Of a DNA stretch of 64,000 bases, positions 16,568 through 25,268 are shown one piece after another. Where the stretch lies: assembly GCA_964655525.1 (NCBI GenBank), contig CAZZNE010000003.1:1-64000 (forward strand). The letters run 5' to 3'. Positions within the stretch are counted from its first letter, which is position 1, and each line of letters starts with the position of its first letter. The stretch comes from DLAJ01 sp964655525. GTDB taxonomy: Bacteria; Bacillota; Clostridia; Lachnospirales; Lachnospiraceae. The notes under the pieces are model-generated. The model was not told the DNA's origin. It did no database searches and saw only the letters and a program-made list of their open reading frames with translations. The translations under genes and the position numbers were made by a program.

Positions 16568-16810
16568 TTATACTGCTTCATGGAACGTTCTGCTGATGAC
16601 GTCTGCCTGCTGTTCCGGCGTGAGCTTAATGAAATTGACTGCATAACCGGATACGCGGATGGTGAGCTGCGGATAGTTCTCCGGATGCTTCTGTGCATCG
16701 AGCAGCGTATCTCTGTTCAAAACATTGACATTCAGATGATGTCCGCCCTTTGTTGCGTAACCGTCCAATAAATTAACGAGATTGTCTACCTGTGCCATAT
16801 TTGTTTCCAT
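16568..16810 (-). CDS. grcA: Autonomous glycyl-radical protein (GrcA/YfiD-like)
   Basis: An 80-residue protein matching only the C-terminal glycyl-radical domain of pyruvate formate-lyase. It contains GGHHLNVNVLNRDTL and the radical site RVSGYAVNF with G55. In E. coli, GrcA (YfiD) replaces the damaged glycyl-radical end of pyruvate formate-lyase after oxygen exposure. No full-length formate-lyase gene is in the window. Of two close starts I prefer the ATG at 16808-16810, nine bases after AAGGAGG; the other is two codons upstream. A consensus-like promoter precedes it. Confidence 0.85.
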   Translation of the reverse strand: METNMAQVDNLVNLLDGYATKGGHHLNVNVLNRDTLLDAQKHPENYPQLTIRVSGYAVNFIKLTPEQQADVISRTFHEAV

Positions 16811-16840
16811 ATCCATGCTCCTCCTTTTCTAATCAAAAAT

Positions 16841-16853
16841 AGTAATCGTTACT
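16841..16853. promoter_or_regulatory. Palindrome AGTAATCGTTACT in the leader of the glycyl-radical gene
   Basis: A 13-base inverted repeat (AGTAA-TCG-TTACT) lies between the -10 box and the ribosome site, where a repressor would block transcription. No regulator family is recognised for it. Confidence 0.35.
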
Positions 16854-16867
16854 GTTATTAATATCAT

Positions 16868-16896
16868 ATCATATATTCTTATGATGTCCATAGCAA
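16868..16896 (-). promoter_or_regulatory. Sigma-A promoter of the glycyl-radical gene
   Basis: Minus strand: -35 TTGCTA (16891-16896), 17-base spacer, -10 TATGAT (16868-16873). Confidence 0.7.
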
Positions 16897-16938
16897 AGAA
16901 AGATAATTCTTGTATTTTTTTTCATACAAAATGATGCT

Positions 16939-16967
16939 GTCATATTTTATATGAGGGTTCATATACT
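16939..16967 (+). promoter_or_regulatory. Sigma-E-like promoter of the spoIIIA operon
   Basis: GTCATATT (16939-16946), 13-base spacer, CATATACT (16960-16967), close to the sigma-E pattern TKMATATT-N13-14-CATACAnT. In B. subtilis spoIIIA is transcribed by sigma-E in the mother cell. The start of spoIIIAA lies 53 bases downstream. Confidence 0.65.
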
Positions 16968-17019
16968 TTGGTGTGAGGGTTGCACCCTTCGCAGGCTATC
17001 GAAAGGTGTGAGATACATA

Positions 17020-18051
17020 ATGGATCAGGAACAGGAATTTTTAGGGCTTTTCCCGGATACGATGCGGCCCGGTTTTCGGAACGTGGCGGCAAGGCTTAAG
17101 CAGATTCAGGAGATACGGCTCCGGGTTGGGAGACCGATCATTATTTATGCGCATGGCAGGGAATATTTTTTGTCCGCGGATGGGGAGTTTCTCTATCAGG
17201 CGGATCGGGCGCTCTGCCCGGATAAATTCTACATGGACAGGCTTTTTGCCCATTTATGCGGCTATTCCGTGTATGCATATGAGGATGAGATCAGGCAGGG
17301 ATTTTTAACCGTCGTGGGCGGGCATCGGATCGGGCTTGGCGGAGAAGTCGTGTGCAGGGAGCACGAGCCGGTTTCCATGAAAAATGTGAATGCCATGAAC
17401 ATCCGTATCGCGCATCAGATCAAGGGAGCGGCGCATGGTGTGATGCCGCAGCTGTTTCAGGGGGAAGAGTTCTTAAATACATTGATCATTTCGCCGCCCG
17501 GCAGCGGAAAAACGACACTGCTGCGGGACATGATCCGCTGTCTTTCAGATGGATGCTGCGGACATGCGGGAATAACGGTGGGCGTCGTGGACGAGCGCAG
17601 CGAGATCGGCGGGAGCTGTCTGGGCGTGCTTCAGAACGACCTCGGCATGCGGACGGATCTGCTTGATGCCTGTCCGAAGGCGGAGGGGATGTTTTTGTTG
17701 TTGAGGAGCATGAATCCGCGTGTGATCGCCGTGGATGAGATCGGGGGAAAAGAAGACGCGGAAGCGATCGGACAGGCAAGCCGGTGCGGCTGTAAGATCA
17801 TCGCGACCGTGCACGGCAATGACGTCCGACAGCTTATGGAGCGCAAATACATAGGAACGCTGCTTGCGGACGGGTTATTTGAGCGTTACATATTGCTCAA
17901 GGGTTCTTCAAGACCGGGGGTCATCTCCGAGGTGCTTGACAAATCGTTTGCGCCGATGGACGGCGCGGTTTTGGAAGGAGGGAGCGCGGATGAAATGGGT
18001 GGGTGCGCTGCTGCTCACGCTCGGCACGACCGGACTGGGTGTTTTCTATAA
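17020..18051 (+). CDS. spoIIIAA: Stage III sporulation protein AA, secretion-type ATPase
   Basis: A 343-residue ATPase related to type II/IV secretion motor proteins. The Walker A loop is PPGSGKTTLLRD (about residue 160); a Walker B-like VIAVDEIGGKEDAE follows. It powers the SpoIIIA-SpoIIQ channel that links mother cell and forespore after engulfment. I start at ATG 17020, preceded by AAAGGTG and by a sigma-E-like promoter. The end overlaps spoIIIAB by 62 bases. First gene of a complete, ordered eight-gene operon. Confidence 0.95.
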   Translation: MDQEQEFLGLFPDTMRPGFRNVAARLKQIQEIRLRVGRPIIIYAHGREYFLSADGEFLYQADRALCPDKFYMDRLFAHLCGYSVYAYEDEIRQGFLTVVGGHRIGLGGEVVCREHEPVSMKNVNAMNIRIAHQIKGAAHGVMPQLFQGEEFLNTLIISPPGSGKTTLLRDMIRCLSDGCCGHAGITVGVVDERSEIGGSCLGVLQNDLGMRTDLLDACPKAEGMFLLLRSMNPRVIAVDEIGGKEDAEAIGQASRCGCKIIATVHGNDVRQLMERKYIGTLLADGLFERYILLKGSSRPGVISEVLDKSFAPMDGAVLEGGSADEMGGCAAAHARHDRTGCFL

Positions 18052-18502
18052 AAGAGCAGGGTATGAGCGGATCAGGGAACTGGAGCGGATGATTTGGTTT
18101 TTTTATTATTTGGAGAGCGAGATCGTCTATCATAAGGCAGAGCTTGCAGAGATATGCCGGCGCGGCGGGGAGCGGCAGAAGGGCGCGGCAGGACAACTAT
18201 TATCCGCAGTTGCAAGACGTATGGAAAATGGAGAAGGGGCTGTGTTTGAGCGGATATGGCGGGAGGAAAGCGAAGCGCTTCTCGGGCAATATCCTCTGCG
18301 GGATGAGGATATTGCGGATATACGGGAATTTGCGGCGCAGGAATTTGCCGACAGCCGCATGCAGCTTGTACAGGCGGCGTTTTGCAGGGAGAAGCTGGAG
18401 GAAAAAAGAAAACGTCTGTCGGAGGAGGCGGTTTCGAAAAGCAGGATTTATGTGTGCATGGGTGCGATGGGCGGACTTGTGATCAGCATTGTTCTTTTAT
18501 GA
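17990..18502 (+). CDS. spoIIIAB: Stage III sporulation protein AB
   Basis: A 170-residue membrane protein with an N-terminal helix (MKWVGALLLTLGTTGLGVF), a helical cytoplasmic or intermembrane domain and a C-terminal helix (IYVCMGAMGGLVISIVLL). It resembles GspF-like platform parts of secretion systems. ATG 17990 follows AAGGAGG by eight bases and lies inside the end of spoIIIAA, so translation is coupled. Confidence 0.93.
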   Translation: MKWVGALLLTLGTTGLGVFYKRAGYERIRELERMIWFFYYLESEIVYHKAELAEICRRGGERQKGAAGQLLSAVARRMENGEGAVFERIWREESEALLGQYPLRDEDIADIREFAAQEFADSRMQLVQAAFCREKLEEKRKRLSEEAVSKSRIYVCMGAMGGLVISIVLL

Positions 18503-18534
18503 CGACATGGGAACGGGGACAGTAAGGAAAGCGT

Positions 18535-18729
18535 ATGGAGATCAGTATCATATTCAAGATTGCGGCAGTCGGGATTCTTGTGACAATTTTAGGGCAGGTG
18601 CTCAAGCACAGCGGTCGGGACGAACATGCCTTTCTGGTCGGATTGGCAGGGCTCATTTTGGTGCTGACATGGATCGTTCCTTATATATATGAACTGTTCC
18701 AGACGGTGCAGAAATTGTTTGCATTTTAG
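18535..18729 (+). CDS. spoIIIAC: Stage III sporulation protein AC
   Basis: A 64-residue protein with two membrane helices (IIFKIAAVGILVTILGQVL and FLVGLAGLILVLTWIVPYI), the normal size and layout of SpoIIIAC, a membrane subunit of the mother-cell channel. It lies 32 bases after spoIIIAB. Confidence 0.93.
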   Translation: MEISIIFKIAAVGILVTILGQVLKHSGRDEHAFLVGLAGLILVLTWIVPYIYELFQTVQKLFAF

Positions 18730-18751
18730 GTCATAGAGGCGGAGAGAAAAT

Positions 18752-19138
18752 ATGGACATTGCAAAAATTGTGCTGCTTTCGCTTGCGGGAATTTTCCTCG
18801 GCGTGCAGCTTAAGGGCAGCAGGCAGGAATTTTCTTTTTACATCGGCATTGTCCTTAGCATGATCATTTTCGGAGCGGGGATGGATAAGCTTTCAGCAGT
18901 GCTTTCGGAGATTTCGCAGCTGAAAGGCTTCATGGGAGATCAGTACAGCTATTTCAGCATTCTGCTAAAGGTCATCGGGATCACATACCTGTGCGAATTT
19001 GCCTGCTCTGTCTGTAAGGACGCCGGTTTCTCGTCCGTGGCTGGGCAGATCGAGATTTTCGGAAAGCTGACCGTACTGTTGGCAGGGATGCCGGTCATTC
19101 TTGCGGTCATTCAGACAATACAGGAGTTTGCGTTGTAA
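18752..19138 (+). CDS. spoIIIAD: Stage III sporulation protein AD
   Basis: A 128-residue polytopic protein (about four helices, starting IVLLSLAGIFLGVQL) homologous to SpoIIIAC in its first half, as known for the family. Part of the mother-cell side of the feeding channel. It is followed by a 116-base spacer with a repeat element. Confidence 0.93.
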   Translation: MDIAKIVLLSLAGIFLGVQLKGSRQEFSFYIGIVLSMIIFGAGMDKLSAVLSEISQLKGFMGDQYSYFSILLKVIGITYLCEFACSVCKDAGFSSVAGQIEIFGKLTVLLAGMPVILAVIQTIQEFAL

Positions 19139-19161
19139 GCCGGAAACGGAGGCGGTAGTGT

Positions 19162-19229
19162 GAAAAATAAATTTTTCAAAAACGAACTAGTTCGTTTTGC
19201 AAATATTGTGCTTACGCCCAAATTCGCAG
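19162..19229. repeat. Intergenic hairpin element, copy A
   Basis: Hairpin 1: GAAAAAT-AA-ATTTTTC (19162-19177). Hairpin 2: AAAACGAAC-TA-GTTCGTTTT (19179-19198). Then comes a 31-base unit (19199-19229) beginning GCAAATATTGTGCTTA and ending TTCGCAG. The unit recurs at 49190-49220 (27 of 31 identical) and 42884-42914 (24 of 31). It lies between two genes of one operon, so it is transcribed and could act on mRNA level. Confidence 0.75.
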
Positions 19230-19254
19230 ACTTCGGTAAGAATGGAGAATTTAT

Positions 19255-20316
19255 ATGGATATGACGGTCGATTTTACGCAGAGCCTCGGACTGGAAGAAT
19301 TGTCCGAGCGCATCGGCGGGGTCTTTGGGGGAAGTGATCTCTCGTTTTTTGATCTGGTACTGAACGCGTTAAAAGGGGAGAACGGATTAAGCTTAAAATG
19401 GATCTTTCACAGCGTGCGGCAGGCGGTGGGGGCGGAGGCGGCGGATTATAAGATGATCTTTGCGAGCATCCTGATCATCGGTATTTTTTCGGCTGTCTTT
19501 GCACAGTTCGGACAACTTTTTGAGAGCAGGCAGGTTGCGGACATCAGCTATGACATTGCGTTTCTGCTGATGGTGATGGTACTCTTAAAAATCATGCAGA
19601 AGGGGATGGATATCGCGCAGGAAAGCCTTTTGACGATCGCCGATTTTTCAAAGCTTCTGGTGCCGACCTATTGCCTTTCCGTCGGCTTCGCTGCGGGTTC
19701 GACAACCGCGATCGCCTTCTATGAACTGGCGCTGATCGTGATTTATCTGATTGAAAATCTGCTCTTAGTCGCCACACTGCCGATGATCTATGTGTATACG
19801 CTTTTGTCCGTCATGAGCGGTATCAGCTCGGACGGCAGATTGGACGGGATCATTGCTTTCACAAAAAAAGGCATCAGTTTCGTACTCAAATGCTGCGTGA
19901 CGGCAATCTCAGGTATCGGTCTTTTGCAGGGCATGATCACACCGGTCATAGACAGTGTCAGTACGGGAGCGCTGCAAAAGCTGGTATCTGTCATTCCCGG
20001 TATCGGCGGTTTTGTGAACACGGCGTCGGATGTCGTATACGGCTCAGCGGTTTTGGTAAAAAATGCAGTTGGGGTGGCGGGCATTCTGCTGTTACTGCTT
20101 TTATGTGCCATGCCGCTGTTGAAACTGCTTTTGCTGGCGCTGTCCCTAAAAGCGGCGGCGGCGATCTCCGGCGTGGTCGCCGATGCGCGTATGAGCCGCT
20201 GTGTGGAGCAGGTGTCGGAGGGGAGCGTACTGCTGCTTCGGACGCTGACCTGTGCGATGGCATTGTTTATCGTGACGGTCGCGGTCATTGCCGTGACGAC
20301 AAACCGGGGATTTTAG
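19255..20316 (+). CDS. spoIIIAE: Stage III sporulation protein AE
   Basis: A 353-residue polytopic membrane protein with an N-terminal soluble part (1-80) and about seven or eight helices, the normal size for SpoIIIAE, proposed as the large membrane core of the channel. ATG 19255 follows AATGGAG. It is separated from spoIIIAD by the hairpin element, unlike the tight spacing elsewhere in the operon. Confidence 0.93.
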   Translation: MDMTVDFTQSLGLEELSERIGGVFGGSDLSFFDLVLNALKGENGLSLKWIFHSVRQAVGAEAADYKMIFASILIIGIFSAVFAQFGQLFESRQVADISYDIAFLLMVMVLLKIMQKGMDIAQESLLTIADFSKLLVPTYCLSVGFAAGSTTAIAFYELALIVIYLIENLLLVATLPMIYVYTLLSVMSGISSDGRLDGIIAFTKKGISFVLKCCVTAISGIGLLQGMITPVIDSVSTGALQKLVSVIPGIGGFVNTASDVVYGSAVLVKNAVGVAGILLLLLLCAMPLLKLLLLALSLKAAAAISGVVADARMSRCVEQVSEGSVLLLRTLTCAMALFIVTVAVIAVTTNRGF

Positions 20317-20330
20317 TTGGGGGGAATACG

Positions 20331-20906
20331 ATGCTGGATCTGATTCGGACAGCGGGAGTTTTTATGATCATTGCGCAGACCCTGTATCACTTTGTGAGTG
20401 GTAGCAAATATGCCCGTTATATACGTCTGCTCATACGGATTATGACGCTCGCGGTTTTGACCGTGCCGCTGCTCGATCTGATCAAAAGCGGTGCGAAGGA
20501 GGACTTTGGAGAGAGGCTCGAGCGGTTTGAACAGGATTACGAGGCAATCTTACAGGGCGCCCAATATACGGGGGAGACGCTTGTGGAGGAACGGATCGAA
20601 CAGGTAACGGCGCAGGAGCTTATGGCGGCGGTCGATCCCGTACTCGCGCCATACGGCTATGAGACGGTTTCCGTATATGCCGATGAGAGCGGTCTTCAAT
20701 TTGCGCTTCGTTATTCTGGGGGAAGGGAGGAGGGAGAAATCGGAGTGCGTCCGGTCCGTGAGATTCATATCCGGGTTGGAGAATCGGAGGGGGAAGAGAA
20801 TGAAGAACAGGCAGGAGGACAGGATACGGAGTCGGAGCTTGCCGGTGTGATTGCGGCGTATCTTCGGGTGGAACGGTCGTGGGTGGAGGTGAGCATCGTT
20901 GAATAA
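20331..20906 (+). CDS. spoIIIAF: Stage III sporulation protein AF
   Basis: A 191-residue protein with two N-terminal helices (LIRTAGVFMIIAQTLYHFV and YIRLLIRIMTLAVLTVPLL) and a C-terminal soluble ring-building-motif-like domain. ATG 20331 follows GGGGGGAA. The stop overlaps the spoIIIAG start. Confidence 0.92.
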   Translation: MLDLIRTAGVFMIIAQTLYHFVSGSKYARYIRLLIRIMTLAVLTVPLLDLIKSGAKEDFGERLERFEQDYEAILQGAQYTGETLVEERIEQVTAQELMAAVDPVLAPYGYETVSVYADESGLQFALRYSGGREEGEIGVRPVREIHIRVGESEGEENEEQAGGQDTESELAGVIAAYLRVERSWVEVSIVE

Positions 20907-21516
20907 CATGTCGGAAAAAATAAGAACGCTCTTAAAGGGGCAGAAGTTCGGGAAGGACAGCCTGCTCATTTTGATCTTGGCAGGGCTTTTACTTTTAGTC
21001 ATTGCATGGCCGACAAAATCTCCCGCTGCAAAAAATGAGAATGAGCCGGTAAAGTACGATCAATTGGACAGAGAGAACGCTATACTGAATGCATCCGCAG
21101 GGGAAGCCGGTGCGGCGGACTATGAGAGAGAGCTGGAGGAGCGGCTGGAGAAGCTGCTTCAGGATATGGACGGCGTCGGCGCAGTGCGGGTAATGATCAC
21201 GTTTGCCGCATCGGGAGAGGAGATCATCTTAAAGGATGTGGTAAAGTCAGATACGGATACGACGGAGGCGGACAGCGGGGGCGGGGTGCGGATTATTAAC
21301 GAGAGCGCCATGGAGGAGGAGACGGTGTATGTGACGGACGCGGACGGGAGACGGACGCCCTTTATCGTGCGGACGACGAAGCCGGAGGTCATCGGCGTGG
21401 CAGTCATTGCCGAGGGCGGAGGGAATCCGGAGATACAGAAAAATATAACTGCGGTCATTCAGTCATTATTCAGAATTGAAGCGAATAGAATTATTGTAAC
21501 CAAAATGAAAGTATAG
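20899..21516 (+). CDS. spoIIIAG: Stage III sporulation protein AG
   Basis: A 205-residue protein with one N-terminal membrane helix (SLLILILAGLLLLVIAWPT) and a ring-forming extracytoplasmic domain (LEKLLQDMDGVGAVRVMITF), as in the 30-subunit SpoIIIAG ring. TTG 20899 is the likely start, six bases after GGAGGTGA and overlapping the spoIIIAF stop; ATG 20908 is too far from the site. Confidence 0.92.
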   Translation: MNNMSEKIRTLLKGQKFGKDSLLILILAGLLLLVIAWPTKSPAAKNENEPVKYDQLDRENAILNASAGEAGAADYERELEERLEKLLQDMDGVGAVRVMITFAASGEEIILKDVVKSDTDTTEADSGGGVRIINESAMEEETVYVTDADGRRTPFIVRTTKPEVIGVAVIAEGGGNPEIQKNITAVIQSLFRIEANRIIVTKMKV

Positions 21517-21532
21517 CAAAAGGGGGAGGAAC

Positions 21533-22321
21533 TTGAAAAAGATACTTAGACGTAATCAGGTAATGATCACAGCATTGGCAATGATGATCGTTATTGCCGG
21601 ATATCTTCATTTTGCAGGAAGCCAAGTGGACACAGACGATTTGATCAGTAAGGATGCGGATACGATGGAAACGTCCTCCGTCAGCGTGGATGGCTTTGTC
21701 GAATATGATGCCGATACGATGGAGGAGCTGTCCGCGGCGGATCTCGCCGACATTTCGGATGAGGATATCGAGTTGGGAGCGGCGGGAAATCTGACGGATA
21801 TTGAGAGTCTGGATATCGATTATGCTGCGGCGGAGGATGGCTATCTGAATGAACTGGCGGAGGTTTCTTCGGCAGGGCTTGATGAGGAGCAGGCGGAGAT
21901 GATCTCTGAGGAAATGACAGTTGATGAGATTCCGGGCGAGGCGGTCTACACCTCCACGACGGCGGTCACATCTTTATCTGCGGCACGCCTGCAAAAAGAG
22001 CAGACACGTGCAAGGAACAAGGAGATCATGTTAGAGATCATTAACAATGTCAATATTGGCGATGAGCAGAAACAGGCGGCCATTGACAGCATGATCGAAG
22101 CGGCGGATATTGCCGAGAGAGAGTCGGCAGCGGAAATTCTCTTAGAGGCGAAAGGTTATCAGGAGGCGGTCGTGAGCATTACGGGCGATCAGGTGGATGT
22201 GCTTGTGTATGGCACGATGCTGACGGAGGCGCAGTGCGCGCAGATCGAGGATATTGTCAAGCGCAAGACGGGAATCGACGCAGCCAATATCATTATCACG
22301 CCGGTAGCACTTTCACAATAG
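21533..22321 (+). CDS. spoIIIAH: Stage III sporulation protein AH
   Basis: A 262-residue protein with an N-terminal helix (VMITALAMMIVIAGYLHFAG), a long acidic low-complexity linker (about 35-125) and a C-terminal domain that binds forespore SpoIIQ (EIMLEIINNVNIGDEQKQAA onward). The linker is longer than in B. subtilis (218 aa). TTG 21533 lies close to a GGGGGAGG site. Last gene of the operon. Confidence 0.92.
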   Translation: MKKILRRNQVMITALAMMIVIAGYLHFAGSQVDTDDLISKDADTMETSSVSVDGFVEYDADTMEELSAADLADISDEDIELGAAGNLTDIESLDIDYAAAEDGYLNELAEVSSAGLDEEQAEMISEEMTVDEIPGEAVYTSTTAVTSLSAARLQKEQTRARNKEIMLEIINNVNIGDEQKQAAIDSMIEAADIAERESAAEILLEAKGYQEAVVSITGDQVDVLVYGTMLTEAQCAQIEDIVKRKTGIDAANIIITPVALSQ

Positions 22322-22379
22322 CCAAAACATAGAGAATGTGATATACTTTACATAACGGACAATAAGGCAGGGATTGCAT

Positions 22380-23531
22380 ATGAAAAGAGTATTTTTGATC
22401 GTACTGGACAGTTTTGGGATTGGGGAAATGGAGGATGCGGCGCAGTTTGGAGACGCGGGGACGAATACCCTGCGTTCCGTATCCTCCAGTTCCTTTTTTA
22501 GACTGCCCAATCTTAAGCGTTTGGGATTGTTTGACTTAGACGGCGTTGATTTTTTGGAGGGAACGGGAGCGCCAAAGGCGAGGATTGCCAGAATGAAAGA
22601 GCGTTCCATGGGAAAGGATACGACGATCGGACATTGGGAGATCGCGGGCGTGTGGTCGATGAAGCCGCTGCCCACCTATCCGAACGGTTTTCCCGAGGAG
22701 GTGCTTGCCGAATTTTCCAAGCGAACGGGCAGGGGTGTTCTGTGCAACCGCCCCTATTCCGGGACGGAGGTCATTCAGGTATACGGGGATGAACATGTAA
22801 GGACGGGTAATCTGATCGTCTATACCTCTGCGGACAGTGTGTTTCAGATTGCGGCGCATGAAAGTGTTGTGCCAGTGGAGCAGTTATATGAATATTGTCG
22901 GACAGCCCGGGAAATTCTGAAAGGAGAGCATGGAGTAGGCAGAGTCATTGCCCGCCCGTTCATCGGGGAGAGCGGGCATTATGAGCGTACGCCGCGCAGA
23001 CATGATTTTTCGCTGGAGCCGCCGGAGAAGACGATGCTTGACCGGCTCACCGAGCAGGGAAAGGATGTCATAGCGGTTGGCAAGATCTGGGATATTTTTG
23101 CGGGACGCGGCATGACGGAGCATGTATATACGACGGGAAATACCGACGGGATGGAAAAGACGCTTTCCTATCTTTCGCGTGATTTTGAAGGCTTGTGCTT
23201 TATTAATCTGGTCGATTATGATATGCTGTACGGGCATCGAAATGACATTGACGGTTATGCAAAAGCGCTGTCGGCGTTTGACTTATGGCTGCCAAAGCTG
23301 CTTGACGGTTTAAGGAGCGAGGATGTGCTGATGATCACGGCAGATCATGGCTGCGATCCGGGATATACCGTCTCCACGGATCATTCCAGAGAGCACACGC
23401 CGTTTCTCATGTACGGAAAATCGGTTACTCCGGCAAATCTGGGCACGCGGGAGAGCTTTGCAGATATCGCGGCGACAGTGCTTGCTTATTTCGGAATTCC
23501 GTATGACGGACACGGCAGTTCTATGCTGTGA
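22380..23531 (+). CDS. deoB: Phosphopentomutase
   Basis: A 383-residue metalloenzyme of the alkaline-phosphatase superfamily that interconverts ribose (or deoxyribose) 1- and 5-phosphates in nucleoside salvage. Visible: RVFLIVLDSFGIGEM at the N-terminus (metal-binding Asp), the catalytic threonine segment AGTNTLRSV, GKDTTIGHWEIAGV, and the C-terminal metal sites 'VDYDMLYGHRND' and 'MITADHGCDP'/'DHSREHTP'. ATG 22380 is preceded by AAGGCAGGG; an extended -10 (TGATATACT, 22339-22347) lies upstream. Confidence 0.96.
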   Translation: MKRVFLIVLDSFGIGEMEDAAQFGDAGTNTLRSVSSSSFFRLPNLKRLGLFDLDGVDFLEGTGAPKARIARMKERSMGKDTTIGHWEIAGVWSMKPLPTYPNGFPEEVLAEFSKRTGRGVLCNRPYSGTEVIQVYGDEHVRTGNLIVYTSADSVFQIAAHESVVPVEQLYEYCRTAREILKGEHGVGRVIARPFIGESGHYERTPRRHDFSLEPPEKTMLDRLTEQGKDVIAVGKIWDIFAGRGMTEHVYTTGNTDGMEKTLSYLSRDFEGLCFINLVDYDMLYGHRNDIDGYAKALSAFDLWLPKLLDGLRSEDVLMITADHGCDPGYTVSTDHSREHTPFLMYGKSVTPANLGTRESFADIAATVLAYFGIPYDGHGSSML

Positions 23532-23586
23532 AAAGCCGGCGGCGCAGGCATGCCGCATATAAAAAATAGATAAAGAGGAAAGAAAC

Positions 23587-25179
23587 ATGGCAGATTATAC
23601 CAAAGAAATCAATAAAAGAAGGACCTTTGCGATCATTTCTCATCCGGATGCGGGAAAGACGACACTGACGGAGAAGTTTCTCCTTTACGGGGGAGCCATT
23701 AATTTAGCGGGAAGCGTTAAGGGAAAGGCGACGGCGCGGCACGCGGTATCCGACTGGATGGAGATCGAGAAGGAACGTGGTATTTCCGTTACGTCCTCCG
23801 TTCTTCAATTTGAGTACGGCGGATGCTGCGTCAATATTTTGGACACGCCCGGCCATCAGGATTTCTCGGAGGATACGTACCGTACGCTGATGGCGGCGGA
23901 TTCGGCGGTCATGGTGATCGACGGCGGCAAGGGCGTCGAGGCGCAGACAAGAAAATTGTTTAAGGTGTGCGTTATGCGCAAGATTCCGATCTTCACGTTC
24001 ATCAATAAGATGGACAGGGATGCGAACGATACCTTTGATCTATTGGATGAGATCGAAAAGGAACTTGGCATCGCGACCTGCCCGATGAACTGGCCGATCG
24101 GGTGCGGGAAAAGCTTTAAGGGCGTGTACGACAGACAGGAAAAATGCGTCATCACTTACTCGGATACCGAGAAAGGGACGAAGGAAGGACTCTCAACCAA
24201 GATACCACTGACCGACAGGGAGGCGCTGCTTTCCCATATCGGCGAGGCGTTTATGGAGCAGCTTGGCGGAGAGATCGAGCTGCTTGACGGGGCGAGTGCG
24301 GAATTTGATTTAGAGAAGGTCAGAAGCGGGGATCTGACGCCCGTCTTTTTCGGATCGGCGCTGACGAATTTCGGCGTGGAGATTTTTTTACAGCACTTTT
24401 TACAGATGGCGACGCCGCCGCTTCCGCGCAGGGCAGATATTGGTCTCATCGAACCGACCGAACGGGAATTTTCCGCCTTTGTGTTTAAAATACAGGCAAA
24501 TATGAATAAGGCGCACAGGGACAGGATTGCGTTTATGCGCATCTGTTCGGGCAGGTTCGACGCAAATGCGGAGGTAAAGCATGTGCAGGGCGGCAGAATC
24601 ATGAGGCTTTCGCAGCCGCAGCAGATTATGGCGGATGAGCGCAAAATCTTGTCGGAGGCGTACGCAGGAGACATCATCGGCGTGTTTGATCCCGGTATTT
24701 TTTCCATCGGCGATACGGTCTGCATGCCGAAGGAGCAATTCTGCTTTGAGGGAATCCCGACGTTTGCGCCGGAGCATTTTGCGCGTGTCAGACAGCTTGA
24801 CACAATGAAGCGTAAGCAGTTTGTCAAGGGCATCACGCAGATCGCGCAGGAAGGCGCGATCCAGATTTTTCAGGAGTTTAACTCGGGCATGGAGGAGATC
24901 ATTGTCGGTGTTGTCGGCGTGTTGCAGTTTGACGTGCTCAAATACCGTCTGGAGAATGAGTATAATGTGGAAATCCGTTTAGAGAATCTACCGTATGAGC
25001 ATATCCGGTGGATTGAGAATACGGATATTGACCTAAAAACGCTGACGGGTACGTCGGATATGAAGAAAATCAAGGATTTGAAGGACAGACCGCTGCTTTT
25101 GTTTGTCAATGAGTGGAGCGTCGGGATGACGCTGGAGCGCAACAAAGGGCTGATTCTTTCGGAATTCGGGCGCAGCTAA
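23587..25179 (+). CDS. prfC: Peptide chain release factor 3
   Basis: A 530-residue translational GTPase that removes RF1/RF2 from the ribosome after termination. G1 is AIISHPDAGKTTLTE (P-loop HPDAGKTT), G2 includes RGISVTSS, G3 is DTPGHQDF and G4 is NKMD. Length and order match RF3 (about 520-530 aa), not EF-G. An AAAGAGGAAAG site precedes ATG 23587. It is in the same direction as deoB with a 55-base gap. Confidence 0.96.
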   Translation: MADYTKEINKRRTFAIISHPDAGKTTLTEKFLLYGGAINLAGSVKGKATARHAVSDWMEIEKERGISVTSSVLQFEYGGCCVNILDTPGHQDFSEDTYRTLMAADSAVMVIDGGKGVEAQTRKLFKVCVMRKIPIFTFINKMDRDANDTFDLLDEIEKELGIATCPMNWPIGCGKSFKGVYDRQEKCVITYSDTEKGTKEGLSTKIPLTDREALLSHIGEAFMEQLGGEIELLDGASAEFDLEKVRSGDLTPVFFGSALTNFGVEIFLQHFLQMATPPLPRRADIGLIEPTEREFSAFVFKIQANMNKAHRDRIAFMRICSGRFDANAEVKHVQGGRIMRLSQPQQIMADERKILSEAYAGDIIGVFDPGIFSIGDTVCMPKEQFCFEGIPTFAPEHFARVRQLDTMKRKQFVKGITQIAQEGAIQIFQEFNSGMEEIIVGVVGVLQFDVLKYRLENEYNVEIRLENLPYEHIRWIENTDIDLKTLTGTSDMKKIKDLKDRPLLLFVNEWSVGMTLERNKGLILSEFGRS

Positions 25180-25268
25180 GCGGCCGCGGCCATGCAGTCA
25201 TAGAGAAGCGGTTGACCATGTAAGTAATCTTTCAGATTCTTTTTACGCACAGATTGAGTCGGGATGTG

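Noticed and set aside
19179..19198. GAAC...GTTC palindrome before spoIIIAE as a LexA box
   Set aside because: Only two bases separate the half-sites; LexA boxes need four. The same place in copy B changes as a paired stem, which fits an RNA hairpin.
24156..24836. Minus-strand frame of 226 codons within prfC
   Set aside because: Shadow of codon use in the release-factor gene; no start signal or known motif.
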